From: Vibrio penaeicida
GTDB taxonomy: Bacteria > Pseudomonadota > Gammaproteobacteria > Enterobacterales > Vibrionaceae
Length of the DNA: 64,000 nucleotides
Direction of reading: 5' to 3'
NCBI RefSeq assembly: GCF_019977755.1
Contig: NZ_AP025144.1
Location: forward strand, 2,232,001 to 2,296,000
The position numbers and the translations under genes were made by a program. Shown piece after piece: positions 16,770 through 26,424 of this stretch. Under the pieces are notes generated by a model. That model was given only the letters and a program-made list of their open reading frames with translations, was not told the origin of the DNA and did not search any database. Every line of letters begins with the position of its first letter. Positions within the stretch are counted from its first letter, which is position 1.

Positions 16770-18683
16770 TTAGCCTTGAATAACTTGCGATTGGAACGAG
16801 GGCTGAGAATTCGAATGTAGCTGGCTAATGATGGTGGTTTTTAGCCGAACAGGAGAAATGGGCTTATTGACCAACAGATAGCCACTTTCTCTTACCTGTT
16901 GCTTGAGTGTTTCGCTTCGATTTGCACTTAGCACAATGGTTGGCACTGAATGAGGACGATTAAGGTGAACATGTTCCGCAACTTCCAAACCTGTTTTACC
17001 TTCATCTAAATGGTAATCCACAATCAGCAGTTCAACCGAATCCGATGAAACATCACATTGCACCTGTAATGCCGCCAAAGACTCTGACGTTACCACGTCA
17101 CATCCCCATTGGCTAAGTAATTCCTTCATTGCCATGCAGATATTATTATCGTTATCCACAACCCAAATTCGACAGCCTTGTAAAGCAGCGCTTGCATCTA
17201 ACTCTTTTGGCTTCAAAACTGGCATGGCGGTTGTTTTCACCGTGCCATAAGGCACTAAAACCGAAAATCGCGATCCTTTGTGAAGTTCGGACTCCAATGA
17301 AATATGGTGTCCTAACACCCCTGAAATCTTATCAACAATGGCTAACCCAAGCCCAAGCTGGGTTCTGTTTTCTGCTTTTCTAGGGCTTAGGCGTTTGAAT
17401 TCTTGGAATACCTCTTTTTGTTTGTCTTTAGGTATGCCGTCTCCTGTATCCAACACATCAATTCTCACGCCACTTTCAGTGCGGCGGCAACCCAATAAAA
17501 CTTTGCCCGATTCGGTATACCTTAGTGCATTGGTCATTAGATTCCTGATGATTCTCGCGAGCAATACGGAATCACTGTAAATCACAACTTTACTGGGGAC
17601 GTACCTCACTTCTGTTTCAGACTCAAACGCTATTTGATGGAACTCATTGGCGATGTTGTCTAGTAATTCGTTTAGAGCGAAAGGTTGCTTGTCTGCACGA
17701 ATGGTTCCTGCATCCAACTTTGAAATATCAACCAACATAGTGATAAGCGATTCGACATCAGAAAGGGAGTGATCCAATGAATCCACCAGCCTACGGGCGG
17801 GCGGTCCTAGCCTTTGCGCGCGTAACGATCCTAAAAATAGCTGCGCAGCATTCAATGGCTGCAATAAATCGTGGCTGATGGCCGCGAGGAATTTCGTTTT
17901 TGATAGGTTTGCCAGTTCGGCTTCTTGTTTCGCCTCTAGCAGCCTGCCTTGAATCTCCCGTCGCTCAGTGACTTCTTTACTTAATTGGTTGTTCAGATCT
18001 TCCAGCTGAGCGGTTCTAAGCTGCACGCGTTTTTCTAGTGTTTGATAAGACTGGCGTAACTTTTCACTAATGGCGGCCTCATACCTTGCCGATTCTGCTT
18101 CTTTGAGAAGAGTAATATCGGTGTACAGCATCACTAACCCACCATCAGCCGTTCGGCGCTCACTCACTTGCACCCAGCGATTGTCTCGTTGCTGAAAAAC
18201 TCTTCCACCATGCAAGTCAGAATACGGCAATTCTTTTACAATAAGTCCTCTGCTATGCGCGAGCCTCTTTACTTCCGCTAGCGTGATGCTCGACATATCG
18301 AGGGAGATATCATGATCAAGCCAATATTGTTGAAATCGGCTATTGGAGTGCACTAAATGTCTGTCTTTATCATACAAAGCAAACCCATCTGAAATGGATT
18401 CGATTGCATCAACAAATCGCTGTTGGGCGCGCTCGACTTTTTGGTTGGCAAGCGAAAGCGCTCGGTTGATGCTTTCCAGTTCATGAAGGGTGTTGTTAAG
18501 CTCTTCTGTTTTTTCACGAACCTGATCAGCCAATACAACGGAATGCTGAAAAGCAGCGTATGGGTCAACGCGATGGCTGTTGTCTTGCTCTACACGACGA
18601 ACCAAAGAATCGATGATCTTTTTTTGGCGTTCATTTTCTAATAACGCCTCTTCAAGTTGGCGTTTCAACGCTTCATCCGACAT
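16770..18683 (-). CDS. hybrid sensor histidine kinase, NahK/ErcS'-like
   Basis: A 637-residue cytoplasmic hybrid kinase with no membrane helix. An N-terminal coiled coil (about 1-105) is followed by a PAS domain (about 105-205; ALYDKDRHLVHSN), another coiled coil, HisKA with phospho-His at about 271 (FLAAISHDLLQPLNA), an HATPase domain with N, G1 and G2 boxes (NALRYTESG, LDTGDGIP, GLGLAI), and a C-terminal receiver with phospho-Asp at about 556. It begins directly after the FIST gene (TAAATG). This matches the NosP-NahK pair of Pseudomonas, where the FIST protein senses nitric oxide and controls the kinase. NahK is also called ErcS' in the ethanol-oxidation regulatory network, which fits the PQQ genes nearby. 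Confidence 0.85.
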   Translation of the reverse strand: MSDEALKRQLEEALLENERQKKIIDSLVRRVEQDNSHRVDPYAAFQHSVVLADQVREKTEELNNTLHELESINRALSLANQKVERAQQRFVDAIESISDGFALYDKDRHLVHSNSRFQQYWLDHDISLDMSSITLAEVKRLAHSRGLIVKELPYSDLHGGRVFQQRDNRWVQVSERRTADGGLVMLYTDITLLKEAESARYEAAISEKLRQSYQTLEKRVQLRTAQLEDLNNQLSKEVTERREIQGRLLEAKQEAELANLSKTKFLAAISHDLLQPLNAAQLFLGSLRAQRLGPPARRLVDSLDHSLSDVESLITMLVDISKLDAGTIRADKQPFALNELLDNIANEFHQIAFESETEVRYVPSKVVIYSDSVLLARIIRNLMTNALRYTESGKVLLGCRRTESGVRIDVLDTGDGIPKDKQKEVFQEFKRLSPRKAENRTQLGLGLAIVDKISGVLGHHISLESELHKGSRFSVLVPYGTVKTTAMPVLKPKELDASAALQGCRIWVVDNDNNICMAMKELLSQWGCDVVTSESLAALQVQCDVSSDSVELLIVDYHLDEGKTGLEVAEHVHLNRPHSVPTIVLSANRSETLKQQVRESGYLLVNKPISPVRLKTTIISQLHSNSQPSFQSQVIQG

Positions 18684-19892
18684 TTAGCCCACCTTTTCAC
18701 GCACTACCGTCATATCAGAAGAGAGCGGATAAACATTGGGCTGACGACCTATTGCGACGCCTGTTAGCGTCTGGTTCATATGCACGCCACCGAGCTGCTC
18801 TCCATAGGTATTAAACCCAACCATGCGGAAGTCGCTGAAGATGCTTTTGATGGTTTCTAACCCGTTAGTTTGCTCTATTTCCTTGCGCCGTAGAAAACAA
18901 TCGCACCCGATAATGATTTCTAACTCTCCAACTCTTTCAGATACTTCGCTGAGCTTTTGCTTCGCATTGGCGTAAATGTCGCCCGGTTTCATCGCAGTAA
19001 CGACAATGCCGTCATCAACCGCGCAGTAAAAATCCAAACTCAGATCATCATTTACTTTCTGAATAGACCGAATATAAAACTCCCCGCCCACTTTCACCGC
19101 TAATGGATGCAGAGCGTATATTTCTGGTCTGAGATCGTTGAGTAAGATCCCCACTTCTCTCGCATACACCTGAGCAGCAGGCTCAGCGTTGAATTCATAG
19201 ACCCGACGGCATTCACTGTCGGCTTTCGTCACCACTAATTTACTTCCTAAGCTTTGAATGTGGTGCGTCGTGAAGACTTCAAATGGGCAGGTAGTGTTGA
19301 ACATCACCACAATGGCGGAATCGGCATAGAATTTACCGTCAAAATACACATGAGTATTTGCCAAGTTTTCATCGTCTCCGGCCGACCCTCCAAAATGCGG
19401 AATTCGACCCAGAGCCGTATCTAAAGTGACAAGGAAGTTTTCTTCTTGTGGCGACAACCCATCTATTAACGTAAGCACAAAACTACTGTGCTTTATGGGT
19501 GCTTTTAGGTGGCTTCGGCAATTATCAAAGAGGGTTTCGACGCACTGCTGCGCAACACTTAACTCAAAATTTTCTAGCGGTATTACCATGCCAGATACCG
19601 TAAACGCGCTTTGGGTAAAGCCAATCGCACTGATGCTGCTTTTCGCATAACCGCTGCTGGTAATTTCCCCCGCCGAAGTGCACCCCATCACTTTGCAATG
19701 GGTAAATGCGCGATCCATTTCTGATTCAAGTTCTTTTAAATCGTAGGCAGCGGAGCAGAAGAATAAAACAAACCCAATGTTTGGGGTGTTCAAACGTGCA
19801 GCAAGCTCTCTTACCGCTTTAACGGCTTCAAGCTGATAGGATTCAGCCGTCACCACGGCAGCTTGGTCTGGTATTGGACTGGCAGAAAACAT
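18684..19892 (-). CDS. FIST-domain sensor protein, NosP-like
   Basis: A 402-residue cytoplasmic protein with FIST N and FIST C domains (MGCTSAGEI near 70-78, IPHFGGSAGDDENL near 168-181, AVKVGGEFYIRSI, and the C-terminal GFNTYGEQLGGVHMNQT). FIST proteins bind small ligands, and the Pseudomonas and Vibrio NosP members bind heme and nitric oxide. The stop codon touches the start of the hybrid kinase gene, so the two are translationally coupled, as nosP-nahK are. Heme binding cannot be confirmed from the sequence alone. The gene is divergent from the response regulator at 20192, with a shared operator candidate between them. Confidence 0.8.
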   Translation of the reverse strand: MFSASPIPDQAAVVTAESYQLEAVKAVRELAARLNTPNIGFVLFFCSAAYDLKELESEMDRAFTHCKVMGCTSAGEITSSGYAKSSISAIGFTQSAFTVSGMVIPLENFELSVAQQCVETLFDNCRSHLKAPIKHSSFVLTLIDGLSPQEENFLVTLDTALGRIPHFGGSAGDDENLANTHVYFDGKFYADSAIVVMFNTTCPFEVFTTHHIQSLGSKLVVTKADSECRRVYEFNAEPAAQVYAREVGILLNDLRPEIYALHPLAVKVGGEFYIRSIQKVNDDLSLDFYCAVDDGIVVTAMKPGDIYANAKQKLSEVSERVGELEIIIGCDCFLRRKEIEQTNGLETIKSIFSDFRMVGFNTYGEQLGGVHMNQTLTGVAIGRQPNVYPLSSDMTVVREKVG

Positions 19893-19980
19893 CCCTCTTC
19901 CTTAGTCGGTATCTTTGGATCTATCTTTGATAAAAGAAACATGTATACATTCAGTCTAGCTTGGTCTGAGGCAACGTTAA

Positions 19981-19996
19981 TCCTACTTAAGGAGGA
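19981..19996. promoter_or_regulatory. shared PQQ-island dyad, FIST/response-regulator promoter region
   Basis: TCCTACTT|AAGGAGGA, embedded in the 18-bp near-palindrome ATCCTACTTAAGGAGGAT with one mismatch. It lies 89 bases before the FIST start and 196 bases before the response-regulator start, in an otherwise featureless 299-base divergent intergenic region. It belongs to the family of sites also found ahead of pqqA, exaC, exaA and cytochrome c550. Confidence 0.55.
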
Positions 19997-20191
19997 TATT
20001 TGTCGTTCATCTTCTCCTCATATAGTCGATGTCTCATTATTAGAACAAGCATTATAAATTGAGCTGATTACACTAAAAGGAACTACTAAAAATAGGGTTA
20101 TTTACTTAGGTATCCGTAACCCAATGAAAATTAAACATAACGTCAGTAGGTACGAAGAATGATAAGAAAACCTTAAGGAAGAGGGATTCGC

Positions 20192-20860
20192 ATGTACAAA
20201 TTCTTGATTGCCGATGATCATCCGCTGTTTCGAGACGCCTTGGTCTCCGTCATTAGAGGACGATTTTTAGACTGCTCCATCCATCAAACGGAAGATGTTG
20301 CCACAACGTTGGAATACGTAAATGAGCATTCTGATACCGACCTAATCCTACTGGACCTAAACATGCCCGGCATGGGGGGACTTAACGGGCTACTTGAGCT
20401 TAGAAATCAAGCACCTTCTGTGCCTGTCGCCATCATATCGGCCGAAACGAATAAGCAAACCATTCTTCAAACCATCGCGTATGGCGCAATTGGCTTTATT
20501 TCTAAATCCTCTTCTCGCGAAGAAATGACGAACGCATTTTCTCAAATAATTAACGGGAATGTGTATTTGCCAGCCAACATCATTCGAGCAACGGACGATA
20601 CCAAATTTTCTGGGCAACGAAACAAAGAACCCACCTTTTCCGCTGATATGTTAAGCACCTTAACTCGTCGGCAGTTGCTGGTATTGAAATCCATGTCTCA
20701 AGGCAGCGCGAATAAACAAATCGCTTACGACCTTAATATCTCTGAAACCACGGTGAAATCGCATGTCTCTGCGATATTGAAAAAGCTTGGAGTTCATAAC
20801 CGAATTCAAGCCGTAGTTGGTGTTACCAATATCGACTTTGATCGCTACTTAAGGCGTTAA
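20192..20860 (+). CDS. NarL/LuxR-family response regulator, ErbR/AgmR-like
   Basis: A 222-residue DNA-binding response regulator. The receiver domain (about 1-120) has the acidic pair in IADDHPLF, phospho-Asp at about 55 (LLDLNMPG) and the Lys of FISKSS. The LuxR-type helix-turn-helix occupies about 155-215 (LTRRQLLVLKSMSQG, IAYDLNISETTVKSHVSAILKKLGV). It sits between the FIST/kinase pair and the pqq operon, as ErbR (AgmR) and related regulators do in Pseudomonas ethanol-oxidation clusters. It is the best candidate for activating the PQQ island through the shared dyad sites. The start is preceded by TAAGGAAGAGG. Confidence 0.8.
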   Translation: MYKFLIADDHPLFRDALVSVIRGRFLDCSIHQTEDVATTLEYVNEHSDTDLILLDLNMPGMGGLNGLLELRNQAPSVPVAIISAETNKQTILQTIAYGAIGFISKSSSREEMTNAFSQIINGNVYLPANIIRATDDTKFSGQRNKEPTFSADMLSTLTRRQLLVLKSMSQGSANKQIAYDLNISETTVKSHVSAILKKLGVHNRIQAVVGVTNIDFDRYLRR

Positions 20861-20908
20861 GCGGTATCCATGCGATAAGCACAACAAAATATATAAAAAC
20901 GAAATGGG

Positions 20909-22933
20909 CTATTTTTCCTGTTTCGCCTTTAGGTATGGAGCGAGTGCAGTTTTCCACATAGCAAATGTGAATGCGAGATCCGACGAACCCATTGCATCTG
21001 GTATTTCCAGTGATATACCCAGCAACCGATAGGCTGTTTTGTAGAACTCGGGTTGAGACTTACTCAATTGCGATGCCATTAGGCCACGCGCGCCTTGGAA
21101 AACACCCTGTAATTCAGAAGGAGAAAGAGACTTAAGCCTAAACGCTTGAATTTCTTCACACAATACCCTGCGTGTGTGGTGAGGATTTTTATCGAAATGA
21201 CTGCAAATTTCCAATGCATTCAACTCCGGTTTTATTGAGCTGCTGATACTGTACAGCTGCCCACTGAGTCGCATATCTATTACAGGCTTTCGCTGCATTA
21301 ACCATTGGACCGCGGCGCACTGGTGAAAAAGCGACACGGTTCTGGGCAACCGAAACTTCATTCTAACGCTGTCGTGATTTTGCTCAATACAGACAATCGG
21401 TTCATGATGTGAGCGATCGGCATCGCTATGGGGCATATGATCAGGCATAAAGATCACCTGTTCAGACTTTAGTAAGTTAAGCATAAAGCCCGGGGGCTCA
21501 TGTTGGCGAAAGTGATCATCAAAATGCTGCCAAAAGATAAGTGCAGAACAAGATAAATGAATAAACAAGCCGTGAATGTCGCTGTGAATCCCATGGATGG
21601 TTTGTTCATGAAAAGCCACAGAATGTCGTGTCGATTTAAAATGCTGAGTCACGTAATGGATGAGCTCACGAATCCATGTTTGATACGCAGTGCATAAATT
21701 TGTATCGGCTTTAGGTAGCCGAGCGAAAATTGTCACCGTTTGATGGTGAACTGGCTCTGGCAACCAGTCCCCTATTGGTTCCGTTTGGCTTTTGGGCGTA
21801 TGCATTTCATGACTTAAAGGCTGGTTAGAAAGGTAAAGCGCCGTCAGGCTCTCTCCCCACTTTTTCACTGTGTCTCGGCGCTGCTCCATACAGTACCGAA
21901 ACCACATATTTTGTGCCTCTTGGCTTTGAGTCCACTGGCAAGCCAACATGCTGAGATAACGTGCAATCAGTTCGTCAAATTCTCCTTTTACACTTTTCAT
22001 CCTTATGGTTGGCTTTGGATCAAGTAGGGTCGTCAGAGGCTGCAATTGGTAGCCGAGCGTGTGTAAGGTCGATTGAATATGCCCTTCACTAAGCATTTTG
22101 TAGATCTGGACCGCTTTTTTGTCCGACATTTTCAACGTCAACGTACAGTCACACTCATCGGTTTGAGCGCTCTTTATCCAACGAGTGGTTAACGGTAGCT
22201 TTTCAGGTTCATGCTTTTTTCGGTACACCAGTGCGGTAATAATGCTTTGCCAAATGTGAGTCAGATTCCAGTCCCCTGCCGTTACAACACAGAAGTATTC
22301 TGGGCGGTAGTGATACCAATAATATTGGCGTATTTCCGGTAACGACAAACTAGATATGCATTTTGCACTCCCCGAATACAGGGGATAATTGAATTCCTTG
22401 ACGACTCGACATGCCTGTTGGAATTGTTCATTGTTTTCATACGCCTGTAGCTCCTGATACAAGGCACTTAGCTCTCCCCTTTGAATATAAGTACCTTCAC
22501 GAATCTCGGCTTGCCATTCCTGTTCATTTAAAAGTGGGCAAAGCGTGGATTGAACAAAGTAATCCAACCCTAAAAAGGCATTGTCTTTGTGGTTGCCAGA
22601 CAAGTGAAATCGTGTATTACCTCGGCGAGTTGTTGCATTAAACTCTTCCAATTCCAAGCTCGAACGCAGTTGCCAAAAGCGGCGGGAATCAGGGTGTTTG
22701 TAGCACCCGCGTAAAACCATATGCTCTACAGCATGGGTAACACCGCTGTCATCATACGAAGGCGTTTTGACCATAACAGAGGCAGAAAACTGCGGCTCCG
22801 GGTCACTTCGATATAGGTTTGGGCAGTGCCAATGCCTCAAGCCCGAAGGATGCTCCCAACAAAACCAGACGTCTCCTTTGGGCGTGACCTTTTCTTGAGT
22901 TTGCTTAAATGGCGGAACACCTAAATCACTCAT
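20909..22933 (-). CDS. M16-family metallopeptidase in the pqq operon, PqqF/PreP-like
   Basis: A 674-residue protein of the pitrilysin/insulinase (M16) superfamily. The zinc motif HxxEH is present as HAVEH at residues 67-71, in the context GVTHAVEHMVLRGCYKHPD. The downstream FNATTRRGNTRFHLSGN region and RGELSALYQELQAYENN (about 150-165) resemble the M16C presequence-protease group more than classical PqqF. It follows pqqE by 19 bases, so it probably is the peptidase that trims PqqA or the cross-linked PqqA product during PQQ synthesis. The second, inactive half is shorter than in 970-residue PreP, so a partner subunit may be needed. No signal peptide. Confidence 0.7.
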   Translation of the reverse strand: MSDLGVPPFKQTQEKVTPKGDVWFCWEHPSGLRHWHCPNLYRSDPEPQFSASVMVKTPSYDDSGVTHAVEHMVLRGCYKHPDSRRFWQLRSSLELEEFNATTRRGNTRFHLSGNHKDNAFLGLDYFVQSTLCPLLNEQEWQAEIREGTYIQRGELSALYQELQAYENNEQFQQACRVVKEFNYPLYSGSAKCISSLSLPEIRQYYWYHYRPEYFCVVTAGDWNLTHIWQSIITALVYRKKHEPEKLPLTTRWIKSAQTDECDCTLTLKMSDKKAVQIYKMLSEGHIQSTLHTLGYQLQPLTTLLDPKPTIRMKSVKGEFDELIARYLSMLACQWTQSQEAQNMWFRYCMEQRRDTVKKWGESLTALYLSNQPLSHEMHTPKSQTEPIGDWLPEPVHHQTVTIFARLPKADTNLCTAYQTWIRELIHYVTQHFKSTRHSVAFHEQTIHGIHSDIHGLFIHLSCSALIFWQHFDDHFRQHEPPGFMLNLLKSEQVIFMPDHMPHSDADRSHHEPIVCIEQNHDSVRMKFRLPRTVSLFHQCAAVQWLMQRKPVIDMRLSGQLYSISSSIKPELNALEICSHFDKNPHHTRRVLCEEIQAFRLKSLSPSELQGVFQGARGLMASQLSKSQPEFYKTAYRLLGISLEIPDAMGSSDLAFTFAMWKTALAPYLKAKQEK

Positions 22934-22952
22934 AACGGTATCGACTCAAAAA

Positions 22953-24083
22953 TCAGGGTTTTGACATTAATATGGTTTGGCTGTTTCTCATATGTCGCAT
23001 AACCAGTTCATTGTGACAGCCAGAAGAAGCTTGGAAAATTGCATCGGTTATCTTGTGATGATGAGGCGATTTACTGCACACGGGATCCGTTGCAGTGGCA
23101 CTGCCCGTGAGTAACATGGCTTGACAGCGGCATCCACCGAAATCCGATTCCTTTTCATCGCAACTTTTACAGGGCTCTTCCATCCACTCAAACCCTCTAA
23201 AAGCATTGAAGCTCTCAGATTCATACCAAATGTGTTTTAAGCTTCGATTTTTAACATTAAGGAAAGGCAGATCCAGCACCGCTGCGCTGTGGCAGGGTAA
23301 AACTTTCCCATCAGGGGCTACACAGGTAAAGATACTCCCCCAGCCACTCATGCAAGGTTTAGGGCGTTCTTCATAATAGTCTGGGGTAACAAATATAAAC
23401 TTGGGAGCATTTCTGTCGCAGGCGTCTCTGAATGCATTCACTTCGTATTCCGCTTGCTCAATTTCGGCTTTAGACGGCAGTAGCGATGCGCGATTTTCGA
23501 GTGCCCAACCATAATATTGCGATGTGGCCAATTCTACGTAGTCGGCATTCAGCTCACAACTCAATGCCATAATGCTTTCTATATTGTGAATATTCTGCCG
23601 AGTGATAACCGCATTCAGCACCATTGGAAATCCAGCTTCCTTCACGGCTTTTGCCATGTTCACTTTGTGCTGAAAAGCATTTTTTTTCCCTGCAATGGCA
23701 TCACTCATTTCAGGGTCTGCTGCTTGAAGGCTTATCTGAATATGATCCAACCCTGCTTGTTTTAAGCCATCGATACGCGATTGGGTCAAACCAATCCCCG
23801 AAGTGATCAAGTTAATGTAGTAACCAAGATCGTGAGCATGCGCAACGATATCGGTGAGGTCTTTACGCATTAATGGCTCACCACCAGAAAGCCCCAACTG
23901 AACGGCACCAAGCTCCCTTCCTTGCTCTAAAACATCGAACCATTGTTCTGTAGAAAGTTCTTGGTCTTTACTCCCCAAATCAATGGGGTTAGAGCAATAT
24001 GGGCAATGGAGCGGACATTGGTACGTCAGCTCAAGTAACAACCAAAACGGTGGTTTAATAGGGTTGGAGCCATTGTTTGTCAT
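22953..24083 (-). CDS. pqqE: PqqA peptide cyclase (radical SAM)
   Basis: A 376-residue radical SAM/SPASM enzyme that forms the carbon-carbon bond between Glu and Tyr side chains of PqqA, the first step of PQQ synthesis. The SAM-cluster motif is C23-x3-C27-x2-C30 (TYQCPLHCPYC), and the GGEP motif follows (LGLSGGEPLMRKD). C-terminal auxiliary cluster cysteines are present (KPCMSGWG, CKSCDEKESDFGGCRCQ). The start overlaps the end of pqqD by 29 bases, consistent with the PqqD-PqqE interaction. Length is normal. Confidence 0.96.
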   Translation of the reverse strand: MTNNGSNPIKPPFWLLLELTYQCPLHCPYCSNPIDLGSKDQELSTEQWFDVLEQGRELGAVQLGLSGGEPLMRKDLTDIVAHAHDLGYYINLITSGIGLTQSRIDGLKQAGLDHIQISLQAADPEMSDAIAGKKNAFQHKVNMAKAVKEAGFPMVLNAVITRQNIHNIESIMALSCELNADYVELATSQYYGWALENRASLLPSKAEIEQAEYEVNAFRDACDRNAPKFIFVTPDYYEERPKPCMSGWGSIFTCVAPDGKVLPCHSAAVLDLPFLNVKNRSLKHIWYESESFNAFRGFEWMEEPCKSCDEKESDFGGCRCQAMLLTGSATATDPVCSKSPHHHKITDAIFQASSGCHNELVMRHMRNSQTILMSKP

Positions 24084-24333
24084 ACGCTACATCCAGAAAT
24101 TCGATGATGTCACTCTCAATATCTTCGTTCGGGTACCGAGCACATAGCCGAGTGATGGCAATACTCGGCGTCGTTTCTTGTTCGAACATCGCAAGCACCT
24201 CTGCTGCGCTGTCGCTTAACGTGACCATCCCCTCAGGAAACAGCAGTACATGGCTTTTCTGAGCTTGTTCATACTGCATTCGAAAGGTCGGGTTTCGTTT
24301 CCATTTTTCGTTGAAGTTTTTCTTGGTATGCAT
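24055..24333 (-). CDS. pqqD: PQQ biosynthesis peptide chaperone PqqD
   Basis: A 92-residue protein with the PqqD fold that binds PqqA and presents it to PqqE. The family pattern is visible: MQYEQAQKSHVLLFPEGMVTLSDSAAEVL and a helical C-terminus ending DVAYDKQWL. It lies 9 bases after pqqC and overlaps pqqE by 29 bases. Confidence 0.93.
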   Translation of the reverse strand: MHTKKNFNEKWKRNPTFRMQYEQAQKSHVLLFPEGMVTLSDSAAEVLAMFEQETTPSIAITRLCARYPNEDIESDIIEFLDVAYDKQWLQPY

Positions 24334-24342
24334 GGCATCTCC

Positions 24343-25125
24343 TTATTCCTGAAAAAGGTTTCGGTGCCAGACAGCTTCGCTAGCGGTAAGATTTTGATAT
24401 GGCGCTCGATTGAATTCATGCGCCATGCTAATGGCATCAAGCATTGACCACAAAATGTCGAGTTTGAACTGCAAAATATTCAGCGCATGTTGCTGTTTCT
24501 CTGCGGTATCAAAATGTTCTAAAGTGATCGCCAAACCCTGTTCGACATCTCGGCGAGCCTGAGACAACCGTTGCTGAAAATACGTTAAACCTTGTGCTTC
24601 AATCCACGGGTAGTGTTGTGGCCAAGAATCCAAACGGGATTGGTGTATCTCTGGTGCAAATAGCTCCGTTAACGATGAACAAGCGGCCTCTTGCCACGTT
24701 GCTCTGCGCGCAAAATTGACATAGGCATCCACCGCAAATCTGACTCCGGGGAGTACCCATTTTTCAGCTAACACCTCTTCGCGCGTCAGCCCCACTGCTA
24801 CAGCAAGTTGTAGCCAAGCCTCAATCCCACCCCATTTTGCTTCCTGTTCAGCATGACCATCATGATCCAAAATGCGCTGCACCCATTGCCGACGAATCTC
24901 TGGATGTCGACAATTCGAGAGTATCGCTGCGTCTTTTATCGGTATCGAAATCTGGTAATAAAATCGGTTCGCAACCCAAGCTCGTATTTGCTCTGGGCTG
25001 CATTTCCCTTGGTACATGGCTTTGTGAAATGGATGATGAATATGGTAAAGCGATCCTTTACTCAATAGGGCATCGCGAAATTGTTCGGGCGTCATCGCTG
25101 CCGCGGGTATATCTTGATGGCGCAT
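24343..25125 (-). CDS. pqqC: pyrroloquinoline-quinone synthase PqqC
   Basis: A 260-residue cofactor-free oxidase that catalyses the final ring closure and eight-electron oxidation to PQQ. The core matches PqqC closely ([44 protein letters not shown]). The active-site His, Arg and Tyr residues lie in these blocks. The start used is MRHQDIP; an internal start at MTPEQFRD is possible. Second enzyme gene after pqqB in the operon. Confidence 0.95.
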   Translation of the reverse strand: MRHQDIPAAAMTPEQFRDALLSKGSLYHIHHPFHKAMYQGKCSPEQIRAWVANRFYYQISIPIKDAAILSNCRHPEIRRQWVQRILDHDGHAEQEAKWGGIEAWLQLAVAVGLTREEVLAEKWVLPGVRFAVDAYVNFARRATWQEAACSSLTELFAPEIHQSRLDSWPQHYPWIEAQGLTYFQQRLSQARRDVEQGLAITLEHFDTAEKQQHALNILQFKLDILWSMLDAISMAHEFNRAPYQNLTASEAVWHRNLFQE

Positions 25126-25181
25126 TTGCTCTACCTCTCCATGCCTATGCCGGCTCCCAAGAACATCCTCGGAAAGAAAAC

Positions 25182-26090
25182 CTAAACCTCAAATTTCATT
25201 CCATCAAAGCCGACTTCAACTCCTGACCTGACCACTTGTAATCGCTCGAAGCCACGTTCATCTATGATCGGGTTGGTATTGTTGATATGGACCAGTATTT
25301 TCCGAGGCTTGAGGAACTGGCTAAGAAGCGCCAGCATGCCGTGTTTCCCACTTATGGGAAGGTGTCCCATCGATGTGCCCAAATCGCTCCCGACCCCTTC
25401 TAGGATCATCTCGTCATCTGTCCACAATGTGCCATCGACTAAAATACAGTCGGCATTGCTCATCGCCATTTCAATGTGAGAACTTGGCTTTTCAAGCCCT
25501 GGTGCATACACCAGATTTCGACGCGTCCGTGTATCGGTCACGCGAATAGCAATGTTGTCGCCAGGGTGAGGGTCATTTCGATGAGAAGAATAAGGTGGTG
25601 CTTTCGACTCCAAGTTTATGGCTTCAAACCTTAAATGAGGGACCGTAGGGATGTGCCAAGACTGCTCGTTTATCGTGTGCTGTTGGTAACCACCATGCCA
25701 ATGTGAAAGCACATTCAATAAAGGGAAAGAGTCGGTTAATTCTGAACGAACTTGCTCTGTACAGTACAAATCCATGGGTAACCCTTCACGGAGGATCAAC
25801 AACCCACTGGTGTGATCAACCTGAGCATCCGTTAAAACCACAGCTGCAATAGACGAACCACGCTTGCCTGTACAATCATGAATATCCGGATTTTGATTGA
25901 TTTGCTGGCGAATATCAGGAGACGCATTAATGATGACCCAATGTTCACCATCGTCACTGACTGCTATAGAAGATTGGGTGCGAGGTTCTGCAACGATCTT
26001 TCCGTTTCTTAAACCGCTACACATGGTGCAATGGCAATTCCATTGCGGATAACCGCCTCCTGCTGCTGAACCCAGTATGATGACATGCAT
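25182..26090 (-). CDS. pqqB: PQQ biosynthesis protein PqqB
   Basis: A 302-residue metallo-beta-lactamase-fold protein. PqqB hydroxylates the tyrosine-derived ring of the PqqA-derived intermediate in PQQ maturation. The family N-terminus [21 protein letters not shown] with its zinc-site cysteines is intact, and the [16 protein letters not shown] segment replaces the usual lactamase metal motif. I start at the ATG at 26090, which has a GGAG ribosome-binding site and the canonical MHV start, not at an in-frame start 66 bases upstream. pqqA lies 151 bases upstream. Confidence 0.95.
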   Translation of the reverse strand: MHVIILGSAAGGGYPQWNCHCTMCSGLRNGKIVAEPRTQSSIAVSDDGEHWVIINASPDIRQQINQNPDIHDCTGKRGSSIAAVVLTDAQVDHTSGLLILREGLPMDLYCTEQVRSELTDSFPLLNVLSHWHGGYQQHTINEQSWHIPTVPHLRFEAINLESKAPPYSSHRNDPHPGDNIAIRVTDTRTRRNLVYAPGLEKPSSHIEMAMSNADCILVDGTLWTDDEMILEGVGSDLGTSMGHLPISGKHGMLALLSQFLKPRKILVHINNTNPIIDERGFERLQVVRSGVEVGFDGMKFEV

Positions 26091-26241
26091 ACCACTCTCC
26101 TTGTCCCTGGATTTTAACCGTGTTGCTCGCCGACCCTGTTCAAAGTAAGAAAACACAGGACATGCCTAAGGTCTGTGACCTTAACTACTCATCCATAGAA
26201 GCAAGCCCTGTCTTCTCATATCGCATCTAGAATCTGTCGAC

Positions 26242-26313
26242 CTAGCGGTTACTTATGTATAACGTCACTTCCATACCCAAGCGAAGTTCCTTGTAAGCGG
26301 GTTTTTTCCACAT
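26242..26313 (-). CDS. pqqA: PQQ precursor peptide PqqA
   Basis: A 23-residue peptide that begins MWKKPAYKELRLG and ends YISNR. It carries the invariant Glu15 and Tyr19 in E-V-T-L-Y, the two residues PqqE links and from which PQQ is built. An AAAGGAG ribosome-binding site lies eight bases upstream of the ATG. It is the first gene of pqqABCDE, 151 bases ahead of pqqB, a gap typical of pqqA, which is usually expressed at higher level than the rest. The operator candidate at 26377-26392 lies 64 bases upstream of the start codon. Confidence 0.96.
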   Translation of the reverse strand: MWKKPAYKELRLGMEVTLYISNR

Positions 26314-26376
26314 GTGCGCTGCTCCTTTGCTGTTATTCCTGAACTCCAGATTACGGGTTAGCCATAAAGTGGACTA

Positions 26377-26392
26377 TCCTACTTTGTGATGA
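26377..26392. promoter_or_regulatory. shared PQQ-island dyad, pqqA promoter
   Basis: TCCTACTT|TGTGATGA: its left half is identical to the site at 19981 and its right half differs by one base from the site at 30257. A second exact TCCTACTT half lies at 26399-26406, 22 bases away, about two helical turns. The dyad centre is about 71 bases upstream of the pqqA start codon, a typical place for an activator. Confidence 0.55.
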
Positions 26393-26424
26393 TTTCTTTC
26401 CTACTTTTCAGAGCCGGTCCGATT

